A stretch of DNA of 64,000 nucleotides from Symsagittifera roscoffensis (Eukaryota; Xenacoelomorpha; Acoela; Convolutidae): assembly GCF_963678635.1 (NCBI RefSeq), contig NC_087063.1:40004759-40068758 (forward strand). Direction: 5' to 3'. The notes beneath the pieces were generated by a model that saw only the letters and a program-made list of their open reading frames with translations, had not been told where the DNA came from and searched no databases. Within the stretch, counting starts at the first letter, position 1, and every line of letters starts with the position of its first letter. A program made the position numbers and the translations under genes. Of this stretch, positions 31,801 to 41,031 are shown piece after piece.

Positions 31801-32700
31801 TACTTCAATTGTCATCAAAAAAATAATTAAAAATTGGTAATTTTAATATATAACGAAAGTTACTCGATCCCTTCACTTGCTCGAAAATAGACGAAAAATC
31901 AAAAATTTCGAACCGGTTTTTTTCAACACTGGGTAAATTTTTCGGAATATTCAAATTGTCCTTCGAATCACGACTGAATGATATATCACTCGATCCAGTC
32001 CGATGATTTTTTGTGGTACCTGATTTTGATGGAAAACAAAAAAGAAAAAAAGAAACTAAAAAACACCTGAATACAAAGTTCCTACCCGTTTTCAATGGTC
32101 GGACAAAAACGTCGCGGGAAATTGACCCGGTCTCTAGCAGGAATCTATCATTATACATATATATTTTTTTGATAAAGCACTTCGTGCCTCGAAGCAAATG
32201 TCTTCCGTTTTCTTCAAGTTGAAAGCCGAACAGCTGTGTCCTGCAATTCCGAGAGGATTCTTGTCTTTGGTTAAAACGAACTCGTACTCCAGTGCCGAAT
32301 ATAGTTCAAGTCCGAACTCAGTTTTCAAATGATTGAGTAACTTGACACAAATGCCTCTGGAGTCGAATGAGTTGGGCTTGGAGTCCTTGCCGAGCTCGTG
32401 CATTTGGCACAATACCTGAGCCACTTTAGATTTTCCGTTTCCGGACCATGGACAAGAATGCCAAGTTTCTATTACCGGAATTAGATTGTTATTAGGAGAG
32501 CCTCTGGCGATGATATGAGGTATAATCGGTGGTTTTGAGTCGATTCCGAATATGGCATAAAGAGAGTTCATCCCGACTCCTGATTTTTGAAAGGAACGAT
32601 AAGAATTTCTGGGTACCACTTTGCCCCTAGGGACACCATTGGTGTCACACCAGGTAAATCGAATGAAGTCGAACTCTTCCCAGTTCTCATCCTGTGTCAT
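19323..32700 (-). CDS. Glutamine-synthetase-like (lengsin / GS-I fold) gene, copy 1, complete three-exon model
   Basis: Exons on the minus strand: 32188-32700 (ATG at 32700), 30767-31336 and 19323-19523 (TAG at 19323). All junctions are phase 0, giving 427 aa, the family's usual size. Exon 1 carries the GS N-terminal beta-grasp (FIRFTWCDTNGVPRGK) and the start of the catalytic domain (LEYEF, the paired metal-binding Glu). Exon 2 carries HSEAFDGQIEM, GGHFNF and YLEFRSPGAANPYL. Exon 3 carries the C-terminal LPGSLFEALDAFE and EALGEDF. Metal and substrate residues of GS-I are kept, unlike vertebrate lengsin, so ligase activity is possible; the substrate is unknown. Intron 1 starts with GC, not GT (GAG/gcacga), chosen because it alone restores family alignment; intron 2 is TTG/gtacgt to ttttag/CCT and 11.2 kb long. 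Only this copy lies next to the single terminal exon. Confidence 0.85.
20006..22735 (-). pseudogene. Decayed retroelement encoding reverse transcriptase and a PD-(D/E)XK-like nuclease
   Basis: Successive minus-strand fragments in different frames match one retroelement protein family that I recognise from invertebrate genomes. In order: a leader around 22735-22230 (ALPHLLL-like start, KEKHP, GPSGLDAYE); the RT core around 22230-21700, with LIPLDKNPGVRPIGTGE; a thumb segment at 21675-21340 (GYNVKPSKSQLIVKK); a region at 21161-20943 starting MGGLDLLRN; KGGYTHLRHEIRD and EVCHDVEIEP near 20750-20640; a nuclease-like piece at 20420-20300 (DARLDINAKGLWGG, FFDVKIFDP); and a final helix region at 20180-20030 (FPLLRSAILCLRG). 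Several frameshifts and stops separate them, so it is dead. It lies in the last intron of the GS-like gene, same strand. Family classification (non-LTR or other) is uncertain. Confidence 0.8.
22975..24250. repeat. Dispersed repeat with tRNA-like head, related to 49,990-51,060
   Basis: The segment starts with an AAAGGTCC / GGACCTTT stem around a B-box-like GGTTCAAAT (23034-23066) followed by a T-run, then GTCGGCTTAG. From about 23460 to 24230 the order of words such as CAGCTCTCTTA, TGATAAGTTT, GTTGGATGTGCAGG and ATTTTTTCAACA is matched at 50180-51060. It is an old dispersed repeat; no coding region is seen. Confidence 0.55.
24255..26340. repeat. Old direct duplication (24255-25400 and 25680-26340)
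   Basis: The roughly 345 bp from 24255 are repeated from 25680, and 25014-25220 is repeated from 26026. The second copy lacks about 400 bp corresponding to 24606-25013. Divergence is moderate, so the event predates the GS duplication. The left breakpoint of the large GS duplication (about 26000) falls at the join inside this repeat. Confidence 0.65.
26430..27560. repeat. Diverged tandem repeat, period about 172 bp (about six to seven units)
   Basis: A word like TATGACCCTCGGAA followed by TTTTTTGACCGTTT and CTCGAGAACTA returns near 26521, 26692, 26871, 27043 and 27207, with more decayed units after that. Units differ by many substitutions. No coding function is seen; the small open frames inside are repeat artefacts. 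Confidence 0.65.
27561..28699. other. Non-coding spacer with dispersed repeat fragments
   Basis: 27661-27700 carries the dispersed word GTGCGAAGCTCCGCTTTG. The region 27780-27960 (CGATCAAACCTAATG, CTAAAGACACC) is a diverged copy of 44935-45090 inside the palmitoyltransferase gene. At 28435-28500 a further copy of the TTACACTTGC / GGGTATTGCAA repeat is seen. No gene is supported. Confidence 0.5.
28700..29262. repeat. Tandem repeat, period about 167 bp (3.3 units)
   Basis: The word CAGGCCAAAA recurs at 28722, 28891 and 29056, with a variant at 29224, spacings 169, 165 and 168. Each unit also has TTTTTTTGCGCGCGCTCC and a TCTTTATA-rich end. Units are about 85 percent alike by eye. The block is repeated intact at 38960-39523 through the segmental duplication. 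Confidence 0.75.
29640..30372. repeat. Two direct copies of a MITE-like repeat ending in a CTGTGC/GCACAG hairpin
   Basis: Copies at about 29640-29840 and 30165-30372 share an order of words: CTATGAATGTCGAATAT, TTATCACACCA, GGAAAAAAACGA and a terminal GTGCTACTTGCACAG. The last forms a six-base-pair hairpin (30334-30350). An inverted copy lies at 31660-31760 on the far side of GS exon 2, and another direct copy lies at 44170-44400. The whole arrangement is repeated in the duplicated units. Confidence 0.6.
31337..32187 (-). other. Intron 1 of GS copy 1 with an inverted MITE-like repeat
   Basis: The intron starts with GC (GAG/gcacgaag) and ends ggttag. It contains the inverted repeat copy with CTGTGCAAGTAGCACAG at 31672-31688. 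Equivalent introns lie at 33955-34804 and 41605-42445. Open stretches inside, such as 31805-32197 on the minus strand, lack family similarity and I do not call them exons. Confidence 0.6.
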
Positions 32701-33287
32701 TCTGACTGATGACCTTTTGCAGCCAGAAATTACAAGCTGAACTTTTTTGCTAGTCTTAAAAGAAGATAAAAAGAGTAAACAAATTTTTATAAATGCGCTA
32801 CTGGGCCTTAATGTACTTAATGAATTAACTGCGCATGAGTCATAGCATTTAATCGTTGGTTGTTGTAACGATAAAAAGAGCGAGTGAAAGCGTGTTTAAT
32901 TTAACATCTACGAAATTGTAAATTAGTCGCTTTGATGAAGTTTAGCAAATTCGTGTGAACTGAACTTATCTAAAACTTACCAGCGGAAAGCGACAACGCT
33001 CATCAAAAGACAACTCGCAGATATTCTATTGTTCTTCAGGCGTTGTTTTGTTGCGAATTACGCCAGAATTACAAGATTCTACTGATTCAGACTTCTCAAA
33101 TTGTGTCATTTTTTTTTATCAAAAAAAGTTCCAATAAAAAGTCTTGAAAATCAAAGATTTTTAAGGTGACGAAAAATTGTTTTCTGAAACTCAGGTTTTC
33201 TTTTAAAAATTTTTACGCTCGCGAGAATAAAGCGTTATGCGTTATCAAATCGGAACCATTTTTTTATGTGAACACATTTACTAACAG
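32701..33287. other. 5' flank of GS copy 1
   Basis: Upstream (on the minus strand) of the copy 1 ATG. It is nearly identical to 35318-35905 and 42959-43546, so each copy carries its own upstream sequence and could carry its own promoter. I see no clear TATA box. No gene is visible. Confidence 0.45.
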
Positions 33288-33324
33288 AATAGCGTTTTTT
33301 TTGCGCGCACTCCCCTTCAAAATT
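33288..33324. repeat. 37-bp spacer island at the junction of duplicated units
   Basis: AATAGCG, an eight-T run and GCGCGCACTCCCCTTCAAAATT are identical to 39032-39068 of the right-hand spacer. The left-hand spacer has one difference (CCCTTT at about 28790). It is joined to the GS tail through AAT and to the next GS block through AATT, both shared bases. Confidence 0.85.
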
Positions 33325-33384
33325 GGAAAAAATGAATTCAAATGTGATAAACTAATGTATTAACTATGTAAAAAGTAAACGTAC

Positions 33385-35317
33385 CAATCTTTGCTGTCGC
33401 AAGCCGTCCATCCCTGCTGCAAGTACTGCCGATAGTACTAGATATGGGTTTGCCGCTCCTGGGCTACGGAATTCCAAATATGTTTGGACATCTGATGTTT
33501 CTTTAATTCTCAACATGGCGCTCCGACTTTCGCGACTATAACATATTTCCGCTTGAGCTGATGCGACGCCACAGAACCTTCTGTAGCTGTTATTATTAGG
33601 ACAGATTAAGGCGGTGATTCCAGCTGCATGCTCCATAATTCCAGATATCCAGTATTTCGCCAGCTCTGATAATGCTACTTGGTCAGAACCGTCTGTCAAA
33701 GCATTCTGACCATCTTTCCATAACGAAAAATTGAATTGCCCTCCGTTGAAAACTCCTTCTGAAGGACAGCAGATGTATGTTGCCTCGTACCCGTATTCGA
33801 ATGCGGTCGATTTAACACAGTCTTTATGCAGACATGCGTCATCAGCAGAACCTATTCCATACTTGGGCTGCATTGTCATTTCTATTTGACCATCAAAAGC
33901 CTCAGAATGAATACTTTCTATGGACACACCGGCTTCTTGTCGTCTTTTTGTAATCTAACCAAGTGCTTTTTATTACGTTACTAATTTCTAGATTTTATCG
34001 CAAATTTTGATCCAAATTTATTGTTTTCCAATATTTTAGTGCCGTTAAAGTTTTACTGGGAGGTTCAAATTTTTGAGTCCGTATTTCTTTTAGCAGGAGT
34101 ACACGTATTCACTTCCATCTTGAGAAAGAAAAAATGTGCTGTAAATCATGAAGACATTGAAGGTTTATTTGTTAACTGTGTACTTTCTAAATACTTACTG
34201 TGATTTAGAAAATTTTATTGGTCAGCGCAGGAAATGTATGGTAAAGAAATCAATTTAGAAGGCAAGATGCAACAAGGATAACCAGTTGCTGTGCAAGTAG
34301 CACAGAATGTTCCGAGCACTTTCTTAGATTTTTTTTTCAAGTTATTGTCTTTTCTTGTACGTTGTGTGATGATAGAGCTATACAAACGCGCTGAAGTTAA
34401 GTGAGTTACGCATAAACTACTTCAATTGTCATCAAAAAAATAATTGAAAATTGGTAATTTTCATATATAACGAAAGTTACTCGATCCCTTCACTTGCTCG
34501 AAAATAGACGAAAAATCAAAAATTTCGAACCGGTTTTTTTCAACACTGGGTAAATTTTTCGGAATATTCAAATTGTCCTTCGAATCACGACTGAATGATA
34601 TATCACTCGATCCAGTCCGATGATTTTTTGTGGTACCTGATTTTGATGGAAAACAAAAAAGAAAAAAAGAAACTAAAACACACCTGAATACAAAGTTCCT
34701 ACCCGTTTTCAATGGTCGGACAAAAACGTCGCGGGAAATTGACCCGGTCTCTAGCAGGAATCTATCATTATCCATATATATTTTTTTGATAAAGCACTTC
34801 GTGCCTCGAAGCAAATGTCTTCCGTTTTCTTCAAGTTGAAAGCCGAACAGCTGTGTCCTGCAATTCCGAGAGGATTCTTGTCTTTGGTTAAAACGAACTC
34901 GTACTCCAGTGCCGAATATAGTTCAAGTCCGAACTCAGTTTTCAAATGATTGAGTAACTTGACACAAATGCCTCTGGAGTCGAATGAGTTGGGCTTGGAG
35001 TCCTTGCCGAGCTCGTGCATTTGGCACAATACCTGAGCCACTTTAGATTTTCCGTTTCCGGACCATGGACAAGAATGCCAAGTTTCTATTACCGGAATTA
35101 GATTGTTATTAGGAGAGCCTCTGGCGATGATATGAGGTATAATCGGTGGTTTTGAGTCGATTCCGAATATGGCATAAAGAGAGTTCATCCCGACTCCTGA
35201 TTTTTGAAAGGAACGATAAGAATTTCTGGGTACCACTTTGCCCCTAGGGACACCATTGGTGTCACACCAGGTAAATCGAATGAAGTCGAACTCTTCCCAG
35301 TTCTCATCCTGTGTCAT
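33385..35317 (-). CDS. Glutamine-synthetase-like exons 1 and 2, copy 2 (no terminal exon of its own)
   Basis: Exon 1 is 34805-35317 and exon 2 is 33385-33954, with the same GC-AG style junction as copy 1. Exon 1 encodes exactly the same 171 residues as copy 1. Exon 2 differs at a few positions: Ile replaces Phe in SIES-x-HSE, Thr replaces Ala before YICC, and in GGHFNF the His is Gln. That His corresponds to a conserved metal or ammonia-site residue of GS-I, so this copy may be impaired. No copy of the terminal exon follows before copy 1, so it must splice over copy 1 to 19523 or yield a truncated product ending after an in-frame read into the intron. Frames are otherwise intact. Confidence 0.75.
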
Positions 35318-36240
35318 TCTGACTGATGACCTTTTGCAGCCAGAAATTACAAGCTGAAATTTTTTGCTAGTCTTAAAAGAAGATAAAAAGAGTAAACAAG
35401 TTTTTATAAATGCGCTACTGGGCCTTAATGTACTTAATGAATTAACTGCGCATGAGTCATGGCATTTAATCGTTGGTTGTTGTAACGATAAAAAGAGCGA
35501 GTGAAAGCGTGTTTAATTTAACATCTACGAAATTGTAAATTAGTCGCTTTGATGAAGTTTGGCCAATTCGTGTGAACTGAACTTATCTAAAACTTACCAG
35601 CGGAAAGCGACAACGCTCATCAAAAGACAACTCGCAGATATTCTAATGTTTTTCAGGCGTTGTTTTGTTGCCAATTACGCCAGAATTACAAGATTCTACT
35701 GATTCAGACTTCTCAAATTGTGTTATTTTTTATCAAAAAAAGTTCCAATAAAAAGTCTTGAAAATCAAAGATTTTTAAGGTGACGAAAAATTGTTTTCTG
35801 AAACTCAGGTTTTCTTTTAAAAAATTTTACGCTCGCGAGAATAAAGCGTTATGCGTTATCAAATCGGAACCATTTTTTTATGTGAACACATTTACTAACA
35901 GAATCATTCAATCATTTCGGAAGTTTTCTTTATTACACTTGCGAAAGCAAGTGTATTGTAATCGGGGGCTTTTTTCCCGTATAAAACTTCAAGCTTTTTC
36001 ATGTATTAAAAGTTCTAATTGCTTTACTTACTTGCTATTTTTATTGAATCTTAACAACTTCGAGGTTCATTCCCACTTGGCCTACAGCTAGCTTCGTTGC
36101 CTTTGCATTCTAAGGCCAGGGGTTTGAGTACCGGTCGGACCTTTTATTTTTTTGTGTGTTTGCAATTGAAATATCGGGAAAAAATGAATTGTCGGACTAT
36201 CCTTTGTCTGTCCAAGTTTTGTCGGCTTAGCTGCTACATT
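35318..36240. other. 5' flank of GS copy 2 with hairpin repeat and SINE-like tail
   Basis: After the flank shared by all copies, 35938-35987 holds the dispersed hairpin repeat (ACACTTGCGAAAGCAAGTGT then CCCGTATAAA). A tRNA-like segment follows at about 36071-36150. The same order is seen at 43580-43795. Confidence 0.5.
36071..36150 (+). repeat. tRNA-derived SINE-like segment (Ala-like anticodon arm)
   Basis: TTGGCCTACAGCTAGC resembles an A box. GCCTT-TGCATTCT-AAGGC forms an anticodon-like arm as in tRNA-Ala(TGC). GGTTTGAGTACC is close to the B box GGTTCGANTCC, and a T-rich tail follows. The copy at 43711-43795 is nearly identical. It is not a functional tRNA: the acceptor stem is not closed. 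Confidence 0.55.
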
Positions 36241-36669
36241 GAACATCATACGCCATTGTTCATCCTTTGACTGAGTACTAGTTACTACAGGGTAGTTTCA
36301 GGAGGGACTTCTAACTTATTAAAGTTTTTTCTACATAGTAAGTTTTTTTTCGGCTCAACTGTTGTCTGTTCTATGGTTGTCGGCCCTGGTTCCGCTTCGT
36401 AAGTTTTTTCCAGTTGCTAATTTGAATTTATGGTGTCTTGCTTGGCATGTTTGCTTAGAATTCTTGTTTGATAAAAAAAGGTAATATGAAAGTGTAAGGG
36501 TTTTTTTTTTCATTTTCTCAGATGCTTTGATAATTTTAATTCTTTTTTCAAAAAAGAAGAAGTATACATTGAAAGATCCCTACATTTTTGTGTGCCTGCA
36601 TACTCCCCTGGTCGCTTTTTGTTTTTCTTTTTGTCTACAGCCTTCGAAAACATCTGTGGGGGAATACTT

Positions 36670-37810
36670 AACCGATATTTTTTTTGTTTCCCAAATCTGA
36701 TATTTGGGTTTCAATGAATAGAACGGAATTGAAAAGCTCCCCTCAATAAGCGGTTATGTCAAAAACTTCTTGCACATAAATTATGGCCCTCGGAATATTC
36801 AAATTTTTGGTTTTTTGACCGTTTCGTAAATATTTTTCAATTTTTTCTCAAAAACTAAACTCCCACACCGGAGTTTGTGGATTCAATGGAGATAACTGGC
36901 AGTGAGAAGCTCCCCTGCATTAGCGGTGCCACTCACAGTTTTACCCAAAGAGTTATCGTCCTCGAAAAAACCATTTTTTCTTAATTTTAGAGCATTTTTT
37001 TTTTTACAAAATTTGGTAAATTTAACCAAAAATACCCTTCAATGTCTGAGATTTTGGGTTCAATCTAAAGAACGAGTTGTGGTAAGCTTCTTTGCATAGG
37101 TGACTACGCCCAAATTTTTTATACAACGCAAATTATGACCCTCGGAAAAATCAAAGTTTTGATTTTTTGACCGTTTTTTGAAACATCTTGTCGTTTCTCG
37201 AGAACTACCCGGCCAAACCTCGGTTTTTGTGTTCAATCGAAACAACAGTTTGGAAGAATTTCTTTTACATCTGCGGCTACGGCTATTTTTGTAAAACATA
37301 AAGTTATGATTCTCGGAATTGTCAACTCTTCGATTTGTTGACCGTTTGTTTGGTTTTTTCTCGAGAACTATTCTGCCAAATGTGATATCAGAGGTTTAAT
37401 TGACCCAACATGTTGTTGGAAGCCCAACTTTATAATTTGCTACGCCCAGTTTCTGCTAGAAAAAAAGCTATGGCCTTAAAATAAGTAAAAGTTTTGAAAA
37501 TTATACCGTTTTTTTTTTTTAAATTTTTTTTACCTGGCTCGAAAATTACTTGACAGTTTTCAGGTTAGGTGTTCAAGCGAGAAATGCGGTTTTAGAAATC
37601 CTCTTACTTTACTGGCCACGGCCTGCGTTTAGCAGAAAAAAGTTACTGATTTTTGAATTTTGACTATTTTATAGAAATTTTTTGACTTTTCTTAAAAATT
37701 ACCTTATCAAATCTGAGATAAAAATATCAATCGAAAGAAGCGGTTGCGCGAGTTTTTCCTGAAGAAGCGGCTACTTCCCAATTTTTTTGTAAGAGAAAGG
37801 CTAGGTTTTT
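36670..37810. repeat. Second copy of the ~172-bp diverged tandem repeat
   Basis: Near-identical to 26430-27560, carried over by the segmental duplication. Differences are mainly T-run lengths and single substitutions. Confidence 0.7.
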
Positions 37811-38959
37811 GGAAAAATTTCAAAAATTTCTTCCGTATCACTTCAGTTGAGAAACTACTAAATTTTGGGGTTTTTTTTCAACATTTTTCTTTTTTTTCGA
37901 CTCATGCTTTTTTATGATTGCGTTGCATGGCATGTGGTGCGAAGCTCCGCTTTGCCTCTGTGTAATAAAATTTCAATCACAGGGGCGGTGTAGGCGGCAC
38001 CCTTAGGGATTCGACTCTACGAACCAAAGGGACCCCCCTTTGGTGTCACTCCATGACATCCATATTCGGCCGATCAAACCTAATGTTTATCTAAAGACAC
38101 CTTTGACGCTGATATTTGCTAATTTTGAAGGGGAGAACAAAAAACGCGATTCTTCAATCAAAACTTTCAAGGTTTTCATGGGAAGAACAAAAACGTGATT
38201 TTTTGGTTAATACGGCATTTTGACCTGTTTTTTAAAAATCTGCGTGCGCCGCCAAACATTTTGTGAAAATAGAGTCTTTTTAATGTTTTTAGGAATGCTC
38301 GCAACTTCAATTTGGTTGACCCAAAAAAAGGTTGACAATATTTTCGATCATTTTTGATTTTGATTAGCAAGCTAGTCAAACAGGGGCATAGATTTTTAAG
38401 ATAATTTAAGATAATACAAAAACTTGTCACATAATCCAGCTACAACTAAAGCCGTTAAACTGTTCAACGCTGAAATCAAGCATTTGATCACAATGCTCAT
38501 AAGCATTTCAAATTTAACAACTGGTTCTGCCCTTTGGTCAGTTTTCTCATTTAAGCTAATGAAGAAACTTGGTCAGTTTTAAAGAAAGTTTTATGTAGTT
38601 TTCCCTATTAAGTTATATCAGCTTCATATAAAATATTTAGTTGCTCTATTCAAAAACGTATAAAATTTGTGTGCGAGTGTTTTCATCGTAAGTGTCTTTA
38701 CACTTGCCATTACATGCCATTACTAAGGGTATTGCAACTGGGTCTAAACTTTTTGACAGTGAAAAAATTATTTAACCAATTTACTAGCGTATCAAGTTGC
38801 TGCTACTCAAGCCGCTAAGCGTAGTCGACCTTTTTGTTAGGTTGACTTTTTTAGTTGACCAAATTGATTTTCCGAGCACTCCCAGAACACTATAAAGACC
38901 TCATTTTGACATCTTTGCGCCTCAGTCATTTGTTTAAAACAACAAGTCAAAAGTTCAAA

Positions 38960-39523
38960 CAGGAATGTGTTTGAAAAAAAAAACAGGCCAAAAATTCCGT
39001 TTTTGGGCACTTCGTGGAAAATTTTGACAAAAATAGCGTTTTTTTTGCGCGCACTCCCCTTCAAAATTAGTATATATTGGCGGCGAATGTCTTTATACTG
39101 TCTTTATATCAGGTATTTATTTTTTTGGGCCGCAGACAATTTTTTGAAAAAACAGGCCAAAATTTCCATTTCTGGGCATATGGAAAATTTTGACCAAATT
39201 GAGTTTTTTTGCGCGCGCTCCTTTTCAAAATTAGGGTATATTGGTGCCAAATGTATTTATAGTGTCTTCATATAAGGTCTTTATATCTTGCGCGCAGGCA
39301 ATTGTTTGAAAAAAAAAACAGGCCAAAAATTCTGTTTCTGGGCACTTGAAAAATTTTGACAAAATTGAGTTTTTTTGCGCGCGCTCCGTTCAAAATTAGT
39401 ATATATTGGCGCCGAATGTCTTTATAGTGTCTACATATAAGGTCTTTATATCTTGCGCCGCAGGCAATTGTTTGAAGAAAAAAAAACGTGCCAAAAATTC
39501 CGTTTCTGGGCACTTTTGGGTTT
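38960..39523. repeat. Second copy of the ~167-bp tandem repeat
   Basis: Near-identical to 28700-29262 through the segmental duplication. The first unit keeps CACTCCCCTTC, the variant also found in the 37-bp island at 33288. Confidence 0.75.
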
Positions 39524-41031
39524 CGGGAAAGTTTCGGGCGCTAGCTTCCCTTCAAAATTGATTTATATTGGCATCTTTAGAAAGAATTTGGGGTGGTTTG
39601 GCCGAAATCGGATGTCATAATACCAAAGGGAGAACCTTTGTTTGGTATGAGGGTCAAATCCCTGAGCCCACATCCCCCTTCCCCCTAAATCCGTTAAGCA
39701 CATGCTTAGGACGTCACAAAATTTGATATGTAAAGTTTTAGTTGTCAGTATCTTTTGTCTTCTCATTTTCTGTTCCCATGACATGAATTTTTCTTGTGGC
39801 TTAAGTTAATTTCACATTAGCGAAGTTATTGTTCCGACCTTTGAAAATGGTGGCGAACTTTGTTTTCAGTGCGTTTTAGTTTCTTCGTTTTTTTTTTCGT
39901 TTTTCTACTAGTTTTTCTACAATTTTTTTTTCAATTTGCATGGTTTACTATGGCTGTCGAATATACCTAATCTTCCGTTTTTTGTTTTGCTCCTTTTATC
40001 ACACCACGTCGGAAAAAAACGAAAGTAATTTGAAAAAAAAACTATCTTCTTAAGACTATGGTCGGAACATTTTGTGCTACTTGCGCAGTAACCGGCTATA
40101 CTTATTTCTTTTTTTTCTTTTTGTTTTCTGCGCTAAATTAGGTACCTTAAATAATCATCGGATTGGGTTGAGTGATACATCATATTAAAGCCCTTTTAGT
40201 CGTGATTTCAACGACATTAAAACATTTTGAAATTTTTTTTTCGGTGTCGAGAAAAACCAGTTTGAAATTTTTGACTCTGTCTAATTTCAAGCTAATATGA
40301 TGAGGCTAAGCAGGCTAACCAAAGCTTATAAGCCGTGAAAATTTAGATTTATATGAGTAAAGATAGTTTTTGGAGTTTTTCAAAAAATTTCTGCTAAAGT
40401 TTTAGAATTTTTCAGCAATATTTGTTTTTCTAGTCATTTTTCTGCAAAAATTCTTTTCCAATGGGCCTATTTTACTATGAATGTCGAATATGTATAATTT
40501 AATTTTTTCGCTAGATCTTTTTATCACACCAAGCAGGAAAAAAACGACACTAATTTGAAATTTTTTTTTTCTGGTATTTTTACACAGGTCGGAAAATTCT
40601 GTGCTACTTGCACAGTATCAGGCTATCCTTGTTTTGATTTATTTATGTATGGAATCACTAAATGGAGCCATATGTCGTAAATTATCTGAAATTATGATGT
40701 TCTCATCTGATCACAAAACTTTTCGAAGAAAAAACATTTTCAAGTCTTATTTTAACAAATGATTCTATCGTCTATTTTTTGTTTACCCAATGAGCTTTCT
40801 TAATTTCAAAGTGTAATAGAAATTAGAATGATAGTCATTAGTATTTAAGTATTATTTTTTTTGAGAATAAGCAATATGTTGCGGTTCTCACAATAGCCTT
40901 TTTTTCAAAGGTTACTTTACATAGCATATATTCTCGTATCGCATTAGTAGAAAAATCGCTTGTGAATAATTGGAAAAAATGAATTCAAATGTGATAAACT
41001 AATGTATTAACTATGTAAAAAGTAAACGTAC
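39524..41031. other. Non-coding spacer of unit 3
   Basis: Near-identical to 29263-30766. It includes second copies of the two MITE-like repeats. No gene is visible. Confidence 0.6.

Noticed and set aside
31805..32197. Minus-strand frame in GS intron 1 as an additional exon
   Set aside because: Including it breaks family alignment; joining FE to ITKRL directly gives the expected GS sequence.
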